Assembly: GCA_012520835.1 (NCBI GenBank)
Contig: JAAYNN010000060.1
Span: 1-17,583 of the forward strand
Source of the DNA: Dehalococcoidales bacterium
GTDB lineage: Bacteria; Chloroflexota; Dehalococcoidia; Dehalococcoidales; UBA5627
Length of the DNA stretch: 17,583 bases
Direction: 5' to 3'
The notes beneath the pieces were generated by a model. The model did no database searches. It had not been told where the DNA came from and saw nothing but the letters and a program-made list of their open reading frames with translations. Below are positions 7,618-14,355 of this stretch, piece after piece; the first letter of the stretch is position 1, and every line of letters starts with the position of its first letter. Made by a program: the position numbers and the translations under genes.

Positions 7618-7676
7618 GAATAGTATTTTAAACGTAATTAGCAATTGATTGGACACTATCACCGAATAGTATTTTA
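7618..7676. repeat. pair of 13-bp direct repeats upstream of leuC
   Basis: GAATAGTATTTTA occurs at 7618-7630 and again at 7664-7676, offset by 46 bp, in the gap between the MgtC-like gene and leuC. On the transcribed strand each copy contains AAAATACTATTC, which includes weak -10-like sequence. They could be paired protein-binding sites or the remains of a small duplication. Confidence 0.55.
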
Positions 7677-7684
7677 TAAAATGC

Positions 7685-8095
7685 TCAATTCTTTTTGTCC
7701 GGCCGCCCCGGTAAAACAAGTACCAGGAAAACCAGAACTGTTATTACACCTGCTATCAGGTACATTCCTGAACCGGCTGCCATACCGATGCCGGCAGTTA
7801 TCCAAATGGTCGCTGCGGTTGTTAAACCTTTAACAACATTGGAATCGTCGCGTCTCATGATGACACCGGCACCCAGAAAACCGATGCCGGTAACGATACC
7901 GGCAGCAACCCGCGTCTGGTCGGCAATCCCGAATCCATATATCGAAACTACGGTAAACAGGGCAGCTCCGGAACATATCAGTACGAGATCTCTTAATCCG
8001 ACCGGTTTTTCAGCTTTTCCCCTCTGAAAACCCAGTATGCCGCCGAGTACCATTGCCATTAATACTCGCAGAACCATTTCCAATTCTACAGGCAT
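7685..8095 (-). CDS. MgtC/SapB-family membrane protein
   Basis: This 136-aa integral membrane protein has about five hydrophobic segments (roughly 6-22, 35-55, 63-80, 90-106 and 108-128). MgtC/SapB hallmarks are GGILGFQRGKAEKPVGLRD (18-36), GIVTGIGFLGAGVIMR (66-81) and GLTTAATIWITAGIG (90-104). It is the short form lacking the C-terminal ACT-like domain of Salmonella MgtC. Family members are linked to magnesium limitation and to modulation of membrane ATPases, but many short homologues have no known role. The ATG at 8095 has GAGGGG 5 nt upstream, a strong Shine-Dalgarno. It lies 29 nt after leuA in the same orientation, so it is very likely co-transcribed, although no link to leucine synthesis is known to me. 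Confidence 0.88.
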   Translation of the reverse strand: MPVELEMVLRVLMAMVLGGILGFQRGKAEKPVGLRDLVLICSGAALFTVVSIYGFGIADQTRVAAGIVTGIGFLGAGVIMRRDDSNVVKGLTTAATIWITAGIGMAAGSGMYLIAGVITVLVFLVLVLPGRPDKKN

Positions 8096-8124
8096 TGCAA
8101 CCCCTCTTCAAACGATTTCTGTCT

Positions 8125-9639
8125 CTAGTTGGCGCTGACCAGCTTATTAAGAGCATTCAAATAAGCTTTAGCGCATGCTACGATGATATCTGTATCGGCG
8201 CCACGACCGGTATAAGTTACACCGTTGCTCTCGATTCTTATCAGCACTTCACCTATAGCGTCAATTCCCTCGGTAATGGATTTAACCGTAAATTCGGTTA
8301 ATTTATTGGGCACATTAACGAGGCGGTTAATGGATTTATAGACGGCGTCTACCGGGCCTGTTCCCAGTGCAGCATCCGCTATAACCGTACCGTCTTCTTT
8401 AATCAACCTGACAGCAGCCGTTGGTACTCCTTTATCTCCGCAGGTAACCTGAATACGGTCGAGTTTATAGGCTTCTGCAATGATTGTAATTCTTTTGTCT
8501 TCAGCAACCAGCGACTCGATATCTCTGTCGGTAACTTCCTTTTTCTTATCTGCCAGTTCTTTGAAGGATGAAAACAACCGGTCGATATCGGTATCAGCCG
8601 GGTTATAACCCAGTTCCGATAGCCTTTCCTTAAAGGCATGTCTGCCGCTGGATTTGCCCATAACCAGGCACGAGCCCGGTAAACCGATAGTCTTTGGGTC
8701 CATGATTTCATAGGTGCTCGATAATTTCATAACGCCGTCCTGATGGATTCCGGATTGATGCCTGAAAGCATTACCGCCGACCACCGCTTTGTTGGGTTGT
8801 ACCGGGAAACCCATCAACTCACTCACCATACGGCTGGTATTGTATATCTGCTCGGTGTTGATATTGGTAGTTACGTTAAACAGGTCGCTGCGTGTTTTTA
8901 ATATCATGACAATTTCTTCCAGGGCAGCGTTGCCGGCTCTCTCACCGACACCGTTAATAGTACATTCCACCTGCCTGGCGCCATTTTGAATAGCAGCCAG
9001 TGAATTGGCCACAGCCAAACCCAGATCGTTATGGCAGTGTACGCTGATTTTGGCTTTATTGATATTGGGAACATTCTTAAAAATGCCGGCAATCAATCTG
9101 CCGAATTCATCGGGAATGGAATAGCCGACCGTATCCGGGATATTCAGGGTTGTTGCTCCGACGTCGATTACCGCTTCCAGCATCTGGTAGATATACTGGG
9201 GATCGGAACGGCTGGCATCCATAGGAGAAAACTCGATGTCTTCCACATATCCCCTGGCGCGTTTTACCATATTGCGCGCCATTTCCAGTACCTCTTCCTT
9301 GCTCTTTTTTAACTGGTGCATGATATGAATATCGGAAGAAGAAACAAAAACATGAATACGTGGATGCCTGGCATCTTTTAAGGCTTCTGCCGCTTTATCT
9401 ATATCATTTGCTATGGCACGCGCCAGCCCGCAGATAACGGGATTACGTATTTCCCTTGAGACTAGCTGAACGGCTTCAAAGTCGCCGGGGGAGGAAGCGG
9501 GAAAACCAGCTTCAATAACGTCTACACCCAGTTTTTCCAACTGGCGGGCAATTTCCAATTTTTCATTTATATTCAGCGACGCGCCGGCCGCCTGTTCTCC
9601 GTCTCTGAGAGTGGTATCGAAAATAACTACTTTATCCAT
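8125..9639 (-). CDS. leuA: 2-isopropylmalate synthase
   Basis: This 504-aa enzyme condenses 2-oxoisovalerate with acetyl-CoA, the committed step to leucine. The DRE-TIM motif FDTTLRDGEQ is at 7-16, EAGFPASSPGDFEAV at 43-57, the metal-binding HCHND at 201-205 and GVGERAGNA at 230-238. A C-terminal regulatory domain (about 390-504) is present, so leucine feedback is expected from the family. The IFDTTLRDGEQAAGASL N-terminus and the length separate it from CimA (525 aa, EGGWPGSNP) further along the cluster. The ATG at 9639 has AAGGAAGG about 6 nt upstream. It is preceded by a 207-bp gap containing a strong hairpin and a Leu-rich small frame. Confidence 0.96.
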   Translation of the reverse strand: MDKVVIFDTTLRDGEQAAGASLNINEKLEIARQLEKLGVDVIEAGFPASSPGDFEAVQLVSREIRNPVICGLARAIANDIDKAAEALKDARHPRIHVFVSSSDIHIMHQLKKSKEEVLEMARNMVKRARGYVEDIEFSPMDASRSDPQYIYQMLEAVIDVGATTLNIPDTVGYSIPDEFGRLIAGIFKNVPNINKAKISVHCHNDLGLAVANSLAAIQNGARQVECTINGVGERAGNAALEEIVMILKTRSDLFNVTTNINTEQIYNTSRMVSELMGFPVQPNKAVVGGNAFRHQSGIHQDGVMKLSSTYEIMDPKTIGLPGSCLVMGKSSGRHAFKERLSELGYNPADTDIDRLFSSFKELADKKKEVTDRDIESLVAEDKRITIIAEAYKLDRIQVTCGDKGVPTAAVRLIKEDGTVIADAALGTGPVDAVYKSINRLVNVPNKLTEFTVKSITEGIDAIGEVLIRIESNGVTYTGRGADTDIIVACAKAYLNALNKLVSAN

Positions 9640-9663
9640 TTTATCCTTCCTTATAGAAAAATA

Positions 9664-9735
9664 TTAATGTTCATGCCTATTTAAACCCCTCCCCAACAAA
9701 AGAGAGGGGCTAATAAGGATGAGCTTATTTCCCAT
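9664..9735 (-). CDS. candidate leucine leader peptide upstream of leuA (23 codons)
   Basis: An ATG at 9735 opens a 23-codon frame ending at TAA 9664-9666, 24 nt before leuA. It contains six Leu codons and two Ile codons: LILI early on, then three consecutive Leu codons (CTT TTG TTG, 9702-9694). An in-frame GTG at 9780 would extend it to 38 codons and add TLL and IVVL. The three Leu codons lie exactly in the loop and inner stem of the hairpin at 9686-9709. This resembles leader peptides of leu operons under ribosome-mediated attenuation. There is no clear Shine-Dalgarno before either start, and A+T-rich DNA readily gives Leu and Ile codons, so confidence is low. Confidence 0.3.
   Translation of the reverse strand: MGNKLILISPSLLLGRGLNRHEH
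9686..9709 (-). terminator. GC-rich hairpin between ilvN and leuA, candidate attenuator
   Basis: On the minus strand, 9709-9701 (CCCCUCUCU) pairs with 9694-9686 (GGGGAGGGG) as a 9-bp stem with two G-U pairs and a 6-nt loop (UUUGUU). It is followed by UUUAAAU, a weak U tract. It ends 46 nt before leuA with no recognisable promoter in between, so leuA transcripts from upstream must cross it. Palindromes of this CCCCTCTC/GAGGGG kind also occur as dispersed repeats in many genomes, which is the main alternative. Confidence 0.45.
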
Positions 9736-9846
9736 TGAAAGGACGACAATATTTGTATTGTATAATAAAGTGTTATTCACAGTACTATCTCTTATTAACT
9801 ATTTTTATCCGGTAACGAACACTCCAGAAAATTTCGAACAGATCAT

Positions 9847-10377
9847 CTATTGTATATCTTTTAGGGATTCTTTATCAATAGGGGCTGATTTGGCGCCGCC
9901 TCTTACCATTGCCACACAACCGGTTCTAGCCAATTCCTTAATGCCGAAACCGCGCAGCATATTATACAGTGAAGATAATTTATCTTCATCTCCGGTAGCT
10001 TCGATGACCAGCGAATCGGTTGATACATCAATTATCTTTGCACGGAAGATATCCACTATCTGCATGATTTCGCCGCGGGTGCTAGGAGTGGCTTTCACTT
10101 TTATCAACGCCAGTTCGCGGATAATCGTTCCTTCTCCGGTAACATCCGCCACTTTAATTACATCGACCAGTTTTTCCAGTTGCTTTCTAACCTGCTCCAC
10201 CATGGCAGCAGTCCCTACCACAACAATGGTCATCCTCGACACGTGGGGCAATTCACTGTGCCCGACCGTTATGCTGTCGATATTGAAACCGCGCCTTCGG
10301 AAAAGGCTGGCTGCCCTGTTCAGGACACCCGGTTTATCGGTTACCATGGCTACCAGTGTGTGCTTTGCCGTTAACAT
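9847..10377 (-). CDS. ilvN: acetohydroxyacid synthase regulatory subunit
   Basis: This 176-aa small subunit activates IlvB and gives it valine feedback sensitivity. An ACT domain covers about residues 5-75 (TDKPGVLNRAASLFRRRGFN, 13-32), and a second C-terminal AHAS-small-subunit domain covers about 80-165. The length matches the long ilvH/ilvN type with both domains, not the roughly 90-aa ilvM or ilvN of E. coli isozymes. The ATG at 10377 directly follows the ilvB TAA (10378-10380), so translational coupling is likely. Downstream, where ilvC is often found, there is only a 207-bp non-coding gap. Confidence 0.95.
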   Translation of the reverse strand: MLTAKHTLVAMVTDKPGVLNRAASLFRRRGFNIDSITVGHSELPHVSRMTIVVVGTAAMVEQVRKQLEKLVDVIKVADVTGEGTIIRELALIKVKATPSTRGEIMQIVDIFRAKIIDVSTDSLVIEATGDEDKLSSLYNMLRGFGIKELARTGCVAMVRGGAKSAPIDKESLKDIQ

Positions 10378-12069
10378 TTACTTGCACCTCACTTTTTTCA
10401 ATGGTTCTTCCAAAACCTCCGATAAAGCTGCTCCGGCAGGCACCATCGGATAAACATTTTCTTCCGGTTCAACGATGAAATTCAGCAGGAATGGCCCTTC
10501 GGTTTCCATCGCTTTCTTAATTGAAGGTATAACTTCTATCTTATCTTTAACGGTTATCCCCGGAATATTATAGGCATCGGCAACCTTTACAAAATCAGGG
10601 CATTGCAAAGATGTTGCCACGTATCTCTTTTCATAGAAGAGTTCCTGCCATTGCCTTACCATTCCCAGGTATCCGTTATTTATTATGGCTATCTTTACAG
10701 CAATATTTTCTCTGGCTATAGTGCCCAGTTCCTGGATATTCATCTGGAAACTGCCGTCGCCATCGATGCACCAGACGGTTTCTTCGGGACAGGCTACCTT
10801 TGCACCCATAGCGGCAGGTAGTCCGTATCCCATCGTTCCCAAACCGCCGGAGGTTATCAGGCTATTAGGCTTATCGAACCAGAAGTGTTGTGCCGCCCAC
10901 ATCTGATGTTGACCGACACCGGTCACAATGATGCTATCCCCTCTGGTAATTTCATAAATCTGCCTGATTACATATTGAGGAATAATGCTTTCTGTATCCC
11001 TGATATTAATAGACGGATGTTCTTTACGCAACAAATCCATTCGGGATATCCATTCAAGATGTTCCGTCTTGTTTATTTCTTTATTCAAAGACTTTAAAAT
11101 CGGCTTTATATCTCCTACTATTGGCACATCGACACGTACATTTTTCCCGATTTCGGCCGGGTCGATATCTATATGAATAATTTTGGCATTCGGGGCAAAA
11201 CCGCTGATTTTACCGGTTACCCTGTCATCGAATCTCATTCCGACAGCAATCAACAGGTCGCATTCTTCAACCGCCAGATTGGCATAAGCCATGCCGTGCA
11301 TTCCGAGCCAGCCATAGGATAATATATGCGATTCCGGGAATGAACTGATCCCCAGCAGTGTGGTAATTACCGGAATTTGTGCTGTTTCCGCCAGTTGTTT
11401 CAACTCTTCGTAAGCCTGCGAAATAATCGCTCCGCGGCCGGCAACAATGAGAGGTTTTTTGGCTTCATTTATTACCTTGGCTGCCCTGCTAATCTGGGAG
11501 GAATGCCCCCGTACCGTCGGTTTATATCCGGGTAAGGATGCTTTCTCAGGATAATTAAATTCAGCAGTACTGGTCAAAACGTCTTTGGGTATATCGATTA
11601 GCACCGGGCCGGGGCGTCCGGTGCTTGCCAGGTAAAAAGCCTCATTGACTATCGTAGCCAGAGAAGCGGTATCCGTTACCAGGTAATTATGTTTGGTAAT
11701 GGGTAATGTAATGCCTGTGATATCTATTTCCTGGAAGGCATCTCTGCCGATGAGCGGTCTGGCAACTTGTCCGGTGATAGCTACCAGCGGAACGGAATCC
11801 ATGTAGGCGTCGGCAATTCCGGTAACCAGGTTGGTCGCTCCCGGTCCTGAAGTTGCTATACATACGCCCACCTTTCCGGTAGCGCGGGCATAACCTTCGG
11901 CAGCATGTGCGCCGCCCTGCTCATGTGCAACCAGGATATGCTTCAGCTGCGGATACTGCGGCAATGTATCGTAAAACGGTATAACGACACCGCCGAGTAT
12001 ACCGAACATGACATCCACTCCTTCGTTAATCAGGCATTCACACAGTATTTGTGAACCGGTTTTTTTCAT
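10378..12069 (-). CDS. ilvB: acetohydroxyacid synthase catalytic subunit
   Basis: This 563-aa ThDP-dependent enzyme makes 2-acetolactate from pyruvate (valine and leucine branch) or 2-aceto-2-hydroxybutyrate with 2-oxobutyrate (isoleucine branch). It shows the catalytic Glu50 (VAHEQGGAHAAEGYAR, 47-62), GPGATNLVTGIADAY, an FAD-binding central domain, and the ThDP-binding motif GDGSFQMNIQELGT (437-450) through NN at 464-465. Length is standard. The ATG at 12069 has GGGGGA about 6 nt upstream and lies 12 nt after the ilvD stop. It is followed without a gap by ilvN, its regulatory partner. GGVVIPFYDTL near the N-terminus and the biosynthetic context favour AHAS over catabolic acetolactate synthase. 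Confidence 0.96.
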   Translation of the reverse strand: MKKTGSQILCECLINEGVDVMFGILGGVVIPFYDTLPQYPQLKHILVAHEQGGAHAAEGYARATGKVGVCIATSGPGATNLVTGIADAYMDSVPLVAITGQVARPLIGRDAFQEIDITGITLPITKHNYLVTDTASLATIVNEAFYLASTGRPGPVLIDIPKDVLTSTAEFNYPEKASLPGYKPTVRGHSSQISRAAKVINEAKKPLIVAGRGAIISQAYEELKQLAETAQIPVITTLLGISSFPESHILSYGWLGMHGMAYANLAVEECDLLIAVGMRFDDRVTGKISGFAPNAKIIHIDIDPAEIGKNVRVDVPIVGDIKPILKSLNKEINKTEHLEWISRMDLLRKEHPSINIRDTESIIPQYVIRQIYEITRGDSIIVTGVGQHQMWAAQHFWFDKPNSLITSGGLGTMGYGLPAAMGAKVACPEETVWCIDGDGSFQMNIQELGTIARENIAVKIAIINNGYLGMVRQWQELFYEKRYVATSLQCPDFVKVADAYNIPGITVKDKIEVIPSIKKAMETEGPFLLNFIVEPEENVYPMVPAGAALSEVLEEPLKKVRCK

Positions 12070-12081
12070 AGCATTCCCCCA

Positions 12082-13749
12082 TTATTTAGTAAAAACAGCG
12101 CCGGTGCTTGCTGATGTAACATTCTCGGTATAGCGTGCCAGATAACCTGTTTTAAACCTTGCTTCATGTTTCGAAAGCGCGGCAATTCTTTTATTTATTT
12201 CTTCATCTGTCAGCTTCACTTCCAGTTTATTATTCGGAATATCTATACTGATGATATCCCCTTCTTTAATGGCAGCTATCGGACCTCTGGCAGCAGCTTC
12301 GGGAGACACATGACCTATTGCCGCACCCCTGGTAGCACCTGAAAAACGTCCATCCGTAATCAAGGCAACCGTTTTATCCAACCCCATACCTCCCAATAAT
12401 GAGGTCGGCGTAAGCATTTCCCGCATACCGGGGCCGCCCTTGGGGCCTTCATATCGTATAACCAGGACATCACCCGGTTTGATTTTATTTCCCATGATGG
12501 CTTTAGTAGCATCGTCTTCCGAATCGAAAACACGTGCCGGACCCTGGTGAACCATCATTTCGGGAGCGACAGCCGATCTTTTGACTACACCGCCTTCCGG
12601 CGCCAGGTTGCCAAACAGGATAGCCAGGCCGCCTTTATCGGAATAAGCTGTCTTTTCAGAACGAATAACGTCGGCATCCCTAACGCTGGCTTTATCGATA
12701 ATTTGACCGATTGTAAGACCTGAAACGGTTTTAGAATTCAATTTTAATAACGATTTAAGTTCTTTCATAACAGCGGAAATACCGCCTGCCCGGTCAAGGT
12801 CCTCGATATGGTATGTACCGGCGGGCCTTAGTTTACAGAGACAGGGCGTCTTTTCGCTGACGGCATTGATTCTATCCAGCGGGAATTCAACACCTGCTTC
12901 ATGCGCAATTGCCATAAGGTGCAACACCGAATTGGTGCTTCCACCTAATGCCATATCGACCGAGAAAGCGTTTTCCAGTGAATCGGAATTTATGATATCT
13001 CTGGGACAAACATTGGCGGAAAGAAGATCGAATATTTTAGCGCCAGCTTCTCTTGCCAGAGCAATCCTTCGCGGGTCAATAGCCGGAATAGTGCCATTAC
13101 CCGGCAGCCCCATCCCGATAACTTCTGTCATACAATTCATGGTATTGGCTGTAAACATCCCCGAGCAACTGCCGCAACCGGGACAGGCCACCTCTACCAG
13201 TTTCTCCAGTTCCTCTTCGGTCATCTTCCCCCTGATTACCTGTCCGACACCCTCAAAAACGGAATTCAGGTCAACTTTCTGCTCACCATCATCGGTATAA
13301 AATTTTCCGGACATCATGGGACCGCCGCTGATAAAAATAGCGGGTATATTTAACCTTAAAGAAGCCATTAACATGCCAGGAACTACTTTATCGCAATTCG
13401 GGATAAATATCAGGGCGTCAAAGGCGTGTGCCTGAGCCATTATTTCTATCGAATCGGCAATCAGTTCACGGCTGGGCAGGCTGTATTTCATACCGGCATG
13501 ATTCATAGCGATGCCGTCGCAAACTGCAATGGTATTAAATTCGAAAGGTACGCCGCCATTCTGCCGTACGCTTTCCTTTACAGCATCGGCAAGTTTATTA
13601 AGGTGTATATGTCCCGGTACCACCTCGGTATAACTATTTACAATACCGATGAACGGTTTTTTCATATCAGGAGTCGTTACACCCAATGCATGAAGCAGAG
13701 AACGGTGGGGAGCCCTTTCTATTCCCTGTTTAACAACGTGGCTCTTCAT
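12082..13749 (-). CDS. ilvD: dihydroxyacid dehydratase
   Basis: This 555-aa Fe-S dehydratase converts 2,3-dihydroxy acids to the 2-oxo acid precursors of valine and isoleucine. Visible features are NSYTEVVPGHIHL (38-50), PNCDKVVPGMLMASLRLN (117-134, Cys119), ACPGCGSCSGMFTANTMNC (188-206, Cys192) and GRFSGATRGAAIGHVSPEAA near the C-terminus. Cys119 and Cys192 are the expected cluster ligands. At 555 aa it is the shorter form (E. coli IlvD has 616), and it is IlvD rather than Edd by context. The ATG at 13749 has AGGAG about 8 nt upstream. It is the first gene of the cluster, with a promoter and a terminator-like leader hairpin directly upstream. Confidence 0.96.
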   Translation of the reverse strand: MKSHVVKQGIERAPHRSLLHALGVTTPDMKKPFIGIVNSYTEVVPGHIHLNKLADAVKESVRQNGGVPFEFNTIAVCDGIAMNHAGMKYSLPSRELIADSIEIMAQAHAFDALIFIPNCDKVVPGMLMASLRLNIPAIFISGGPMMSGKFYTDDGEQKVDLNSVFEGVGQVIRGKMTEEELEKLVEVACPGCGSCSGMFTANTMNCMTEVIGMGLPGNGTIPAIDPRRIALAREAGAKIFDLLSANVCPRDIINSDSLENAFSVDMALGGSTNSVLHLMAIAHEAGVEFPLDRINAVSEKTPCLCKLRPAGTYHIEDLDRAGGISAVMKELKSLLKLNSKTVSGLTIGQIIDKASVRDADVIRSEKTAYSDKGGLAILFGNLAPEGGVVKRSAVAPEMMVHQGPARVFDSEDDATKAIMGNKIKPGDVLVIRYEGPKGGPGMREMLTPTSLLGGMGLDKTVALITDGRFSGATRGAAIGHVSPEAAARGPIAAIKEGDIISIDIPNNKLEVKLTDEEINKRIAALSKHEARFKTGYLARYTENVTSASTGAVFTK

Positions 13750-13777
13750 ATTGTTTTCTCCTAAGATTAAATAAATT

Positions 13778-13805
13778 AAAAAAATCCATCCCCATGGGGA
13801 CAGAT
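13778..13805 (-). terminator. intrinsic terminator / candidate attenuator in the ilvD leader
   Basis: The minus-strand RNA forms a stem around the perfect palindrome UCCCCAUGGGGA (13800-13789). It is extended by AUCUG pairing with UGGAU (two G-U pairs) and followed by U7 (13784-13778, the first U of which can pair with the stem base). It ends 28 bp before the ilvD ATG. No promoter fits between it and the gene, so a simple terminator for rpiB would also block ilvD. This points to attenuation or partial read-through. No mirror-image T tract exists for the plus strand. Confidence 0.65.
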
Positions 13806-13821
13806 TTATATAAAGATAAGC

Positions 13822-13854
13822 CTATCTCCGTGTTTTTACACCTAAAAGTATCAT
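13822..13854 (-). CDS. possible 10-codon leader peptide upstream of ilvD
   Basis: ATG at 13854 opens the frame MILLGVKTRR with TAG at 13822-13824. Ile, Leu, Leu and Val follow within six codons, and the stop falls in a small hairpin (AGATA/TATCT) 17 nt before the terminator stem. This looks like a minimal branched-chain leader. However, there is no Shine-Dalgarno, and the frame overlaps the -10 of the promoter at 13845-13874. It could only be translated from a transcript starting further upstream, for example read-through from rpiB. Confidence 0.18.
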   Translation of the reverse strand: MILLGVKTRR

Positions 13855-13874
13855 AGACACATATTTAGTGTCAA
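13845..13874 (-). promoter_or_regulatory. sigma70-type promoter of the ilvD-led cluster
   Basis: On the minus strand TTGACA (13874-13869) is a perfect -35. It is followed after 18 bp by TACTTT (13850-13845) with an upstream TGn extension; GATACT at 16-bp spacing is an alternative -10. The expected start near 13838 gives a leader of about 88 nt carrying two small hairpins and the terminator. Confidence 0.55.
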
Positions 13875-13895
13875 GATTATCTGAACCTGCCGGGC

Positions 13896-14348
13896 TTAAT
13901 GATTCAGCCTGTTGTTGTTTTCGACGGCATTTATTTTATCGATACGGCGTTGATGTCTGCCGCCTTCGAATACACCTTCCAGAAAATTTGTGACGATGTC
14001 TCGAATCGAATCGGGACTGACGGAAGCAGCCAGGCAGAGCACATTAGCATCGTTATGCTGCCGTGCGCGCAGGGCTAAAAAGCTATCGAAGCATAGTACA
14101 GCTCTTATTCCGTTTACTTTATTGGCAGCAATGCACATTCCGGCACCAGTAGAACAGATTAGAATGCCCCGTTCCGCTTCCTTTGAAACAACACTCCTGG
14201 AAACTGCCTCTGCTATATCCGGATAATCTACGCATTTATCGTCATAGCATCCGAAATCCTTATATTGGTGTCCCGTATCATGAAGCAATTTTTTAACCTT
14301 TTCTTTAAGTTCGATACCTCTGTGGTCGCAGCCAATCGCAATCAACAT
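13896..14348 (-). CDS. rpiB: ribose-5-phosphate isomerase B
   Basis: This 150-aa enzyme of the RpiB/LacA/LacB family interconverts ribose 5-phosphate and ribulose 5-phosphate in the non-oxidative pentose phosphate pathway. Visible features are the phosphate-binding GCDHRG (6-11), the catalytic Cys65 in GILICSTGAGM (61-71) and His98 in ARQHNDANVL (95-104). Most family members have Gly where Ser66 lies here. Length is typical, with a short basic and Asn-rich tail. The ATG at 14348 has TAGGAG 4 nt upstream, overlapping the stop of the preceding Sua5-type gene 7 nt away, so the two form an operon. The pentose phosphate role fits the nearby guaA only loosely. Confidence 0.93.
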   Translation of the reverse strand: MLIAIGCDHRGIELKEKVKKLLHDTGHQYKDFGCYDDKCVDYPDIAEAVSRSVVSKEAERGILICSTGAGMCIAANKVNGIRAVLCFDSFLALRARQHNDANVLCLAASVSPDSIRDIVTNFLEGVFEGGRHQRRIDKINAVENNNRLNH

Positions 14349-14355
14349 AATTCTC

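Noticed and set aside
9640..9846. Remnant of ilvC as a pseudogene
   Set aside because: No KARI-like residues are seen in any frame of the gap, so there is no sequence support for a decayed copy.
9719..10453. Long plus-strand open frame (244 codons) opposite ilvN
   Set aside because: It lies antisense to intact ilvN and the end of ilvB, has no Shine-Dalgarno, and its translation resembles no protein. It is a shadow of the real gene.
12866..13300. Plus-strand open frame of 144 codons opposite ilvD
   Set aside because: It is antisense to the conserved Fe-S region of ilvD, and its composition follows the complementary codons.
13750..13895. T-box or amino acid riboswitch before ilvD
   Set aside because: The leader is only about 88 nt and lacks the T-box core sequence and a specifier stem. 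No known riboswitch core was recognised.
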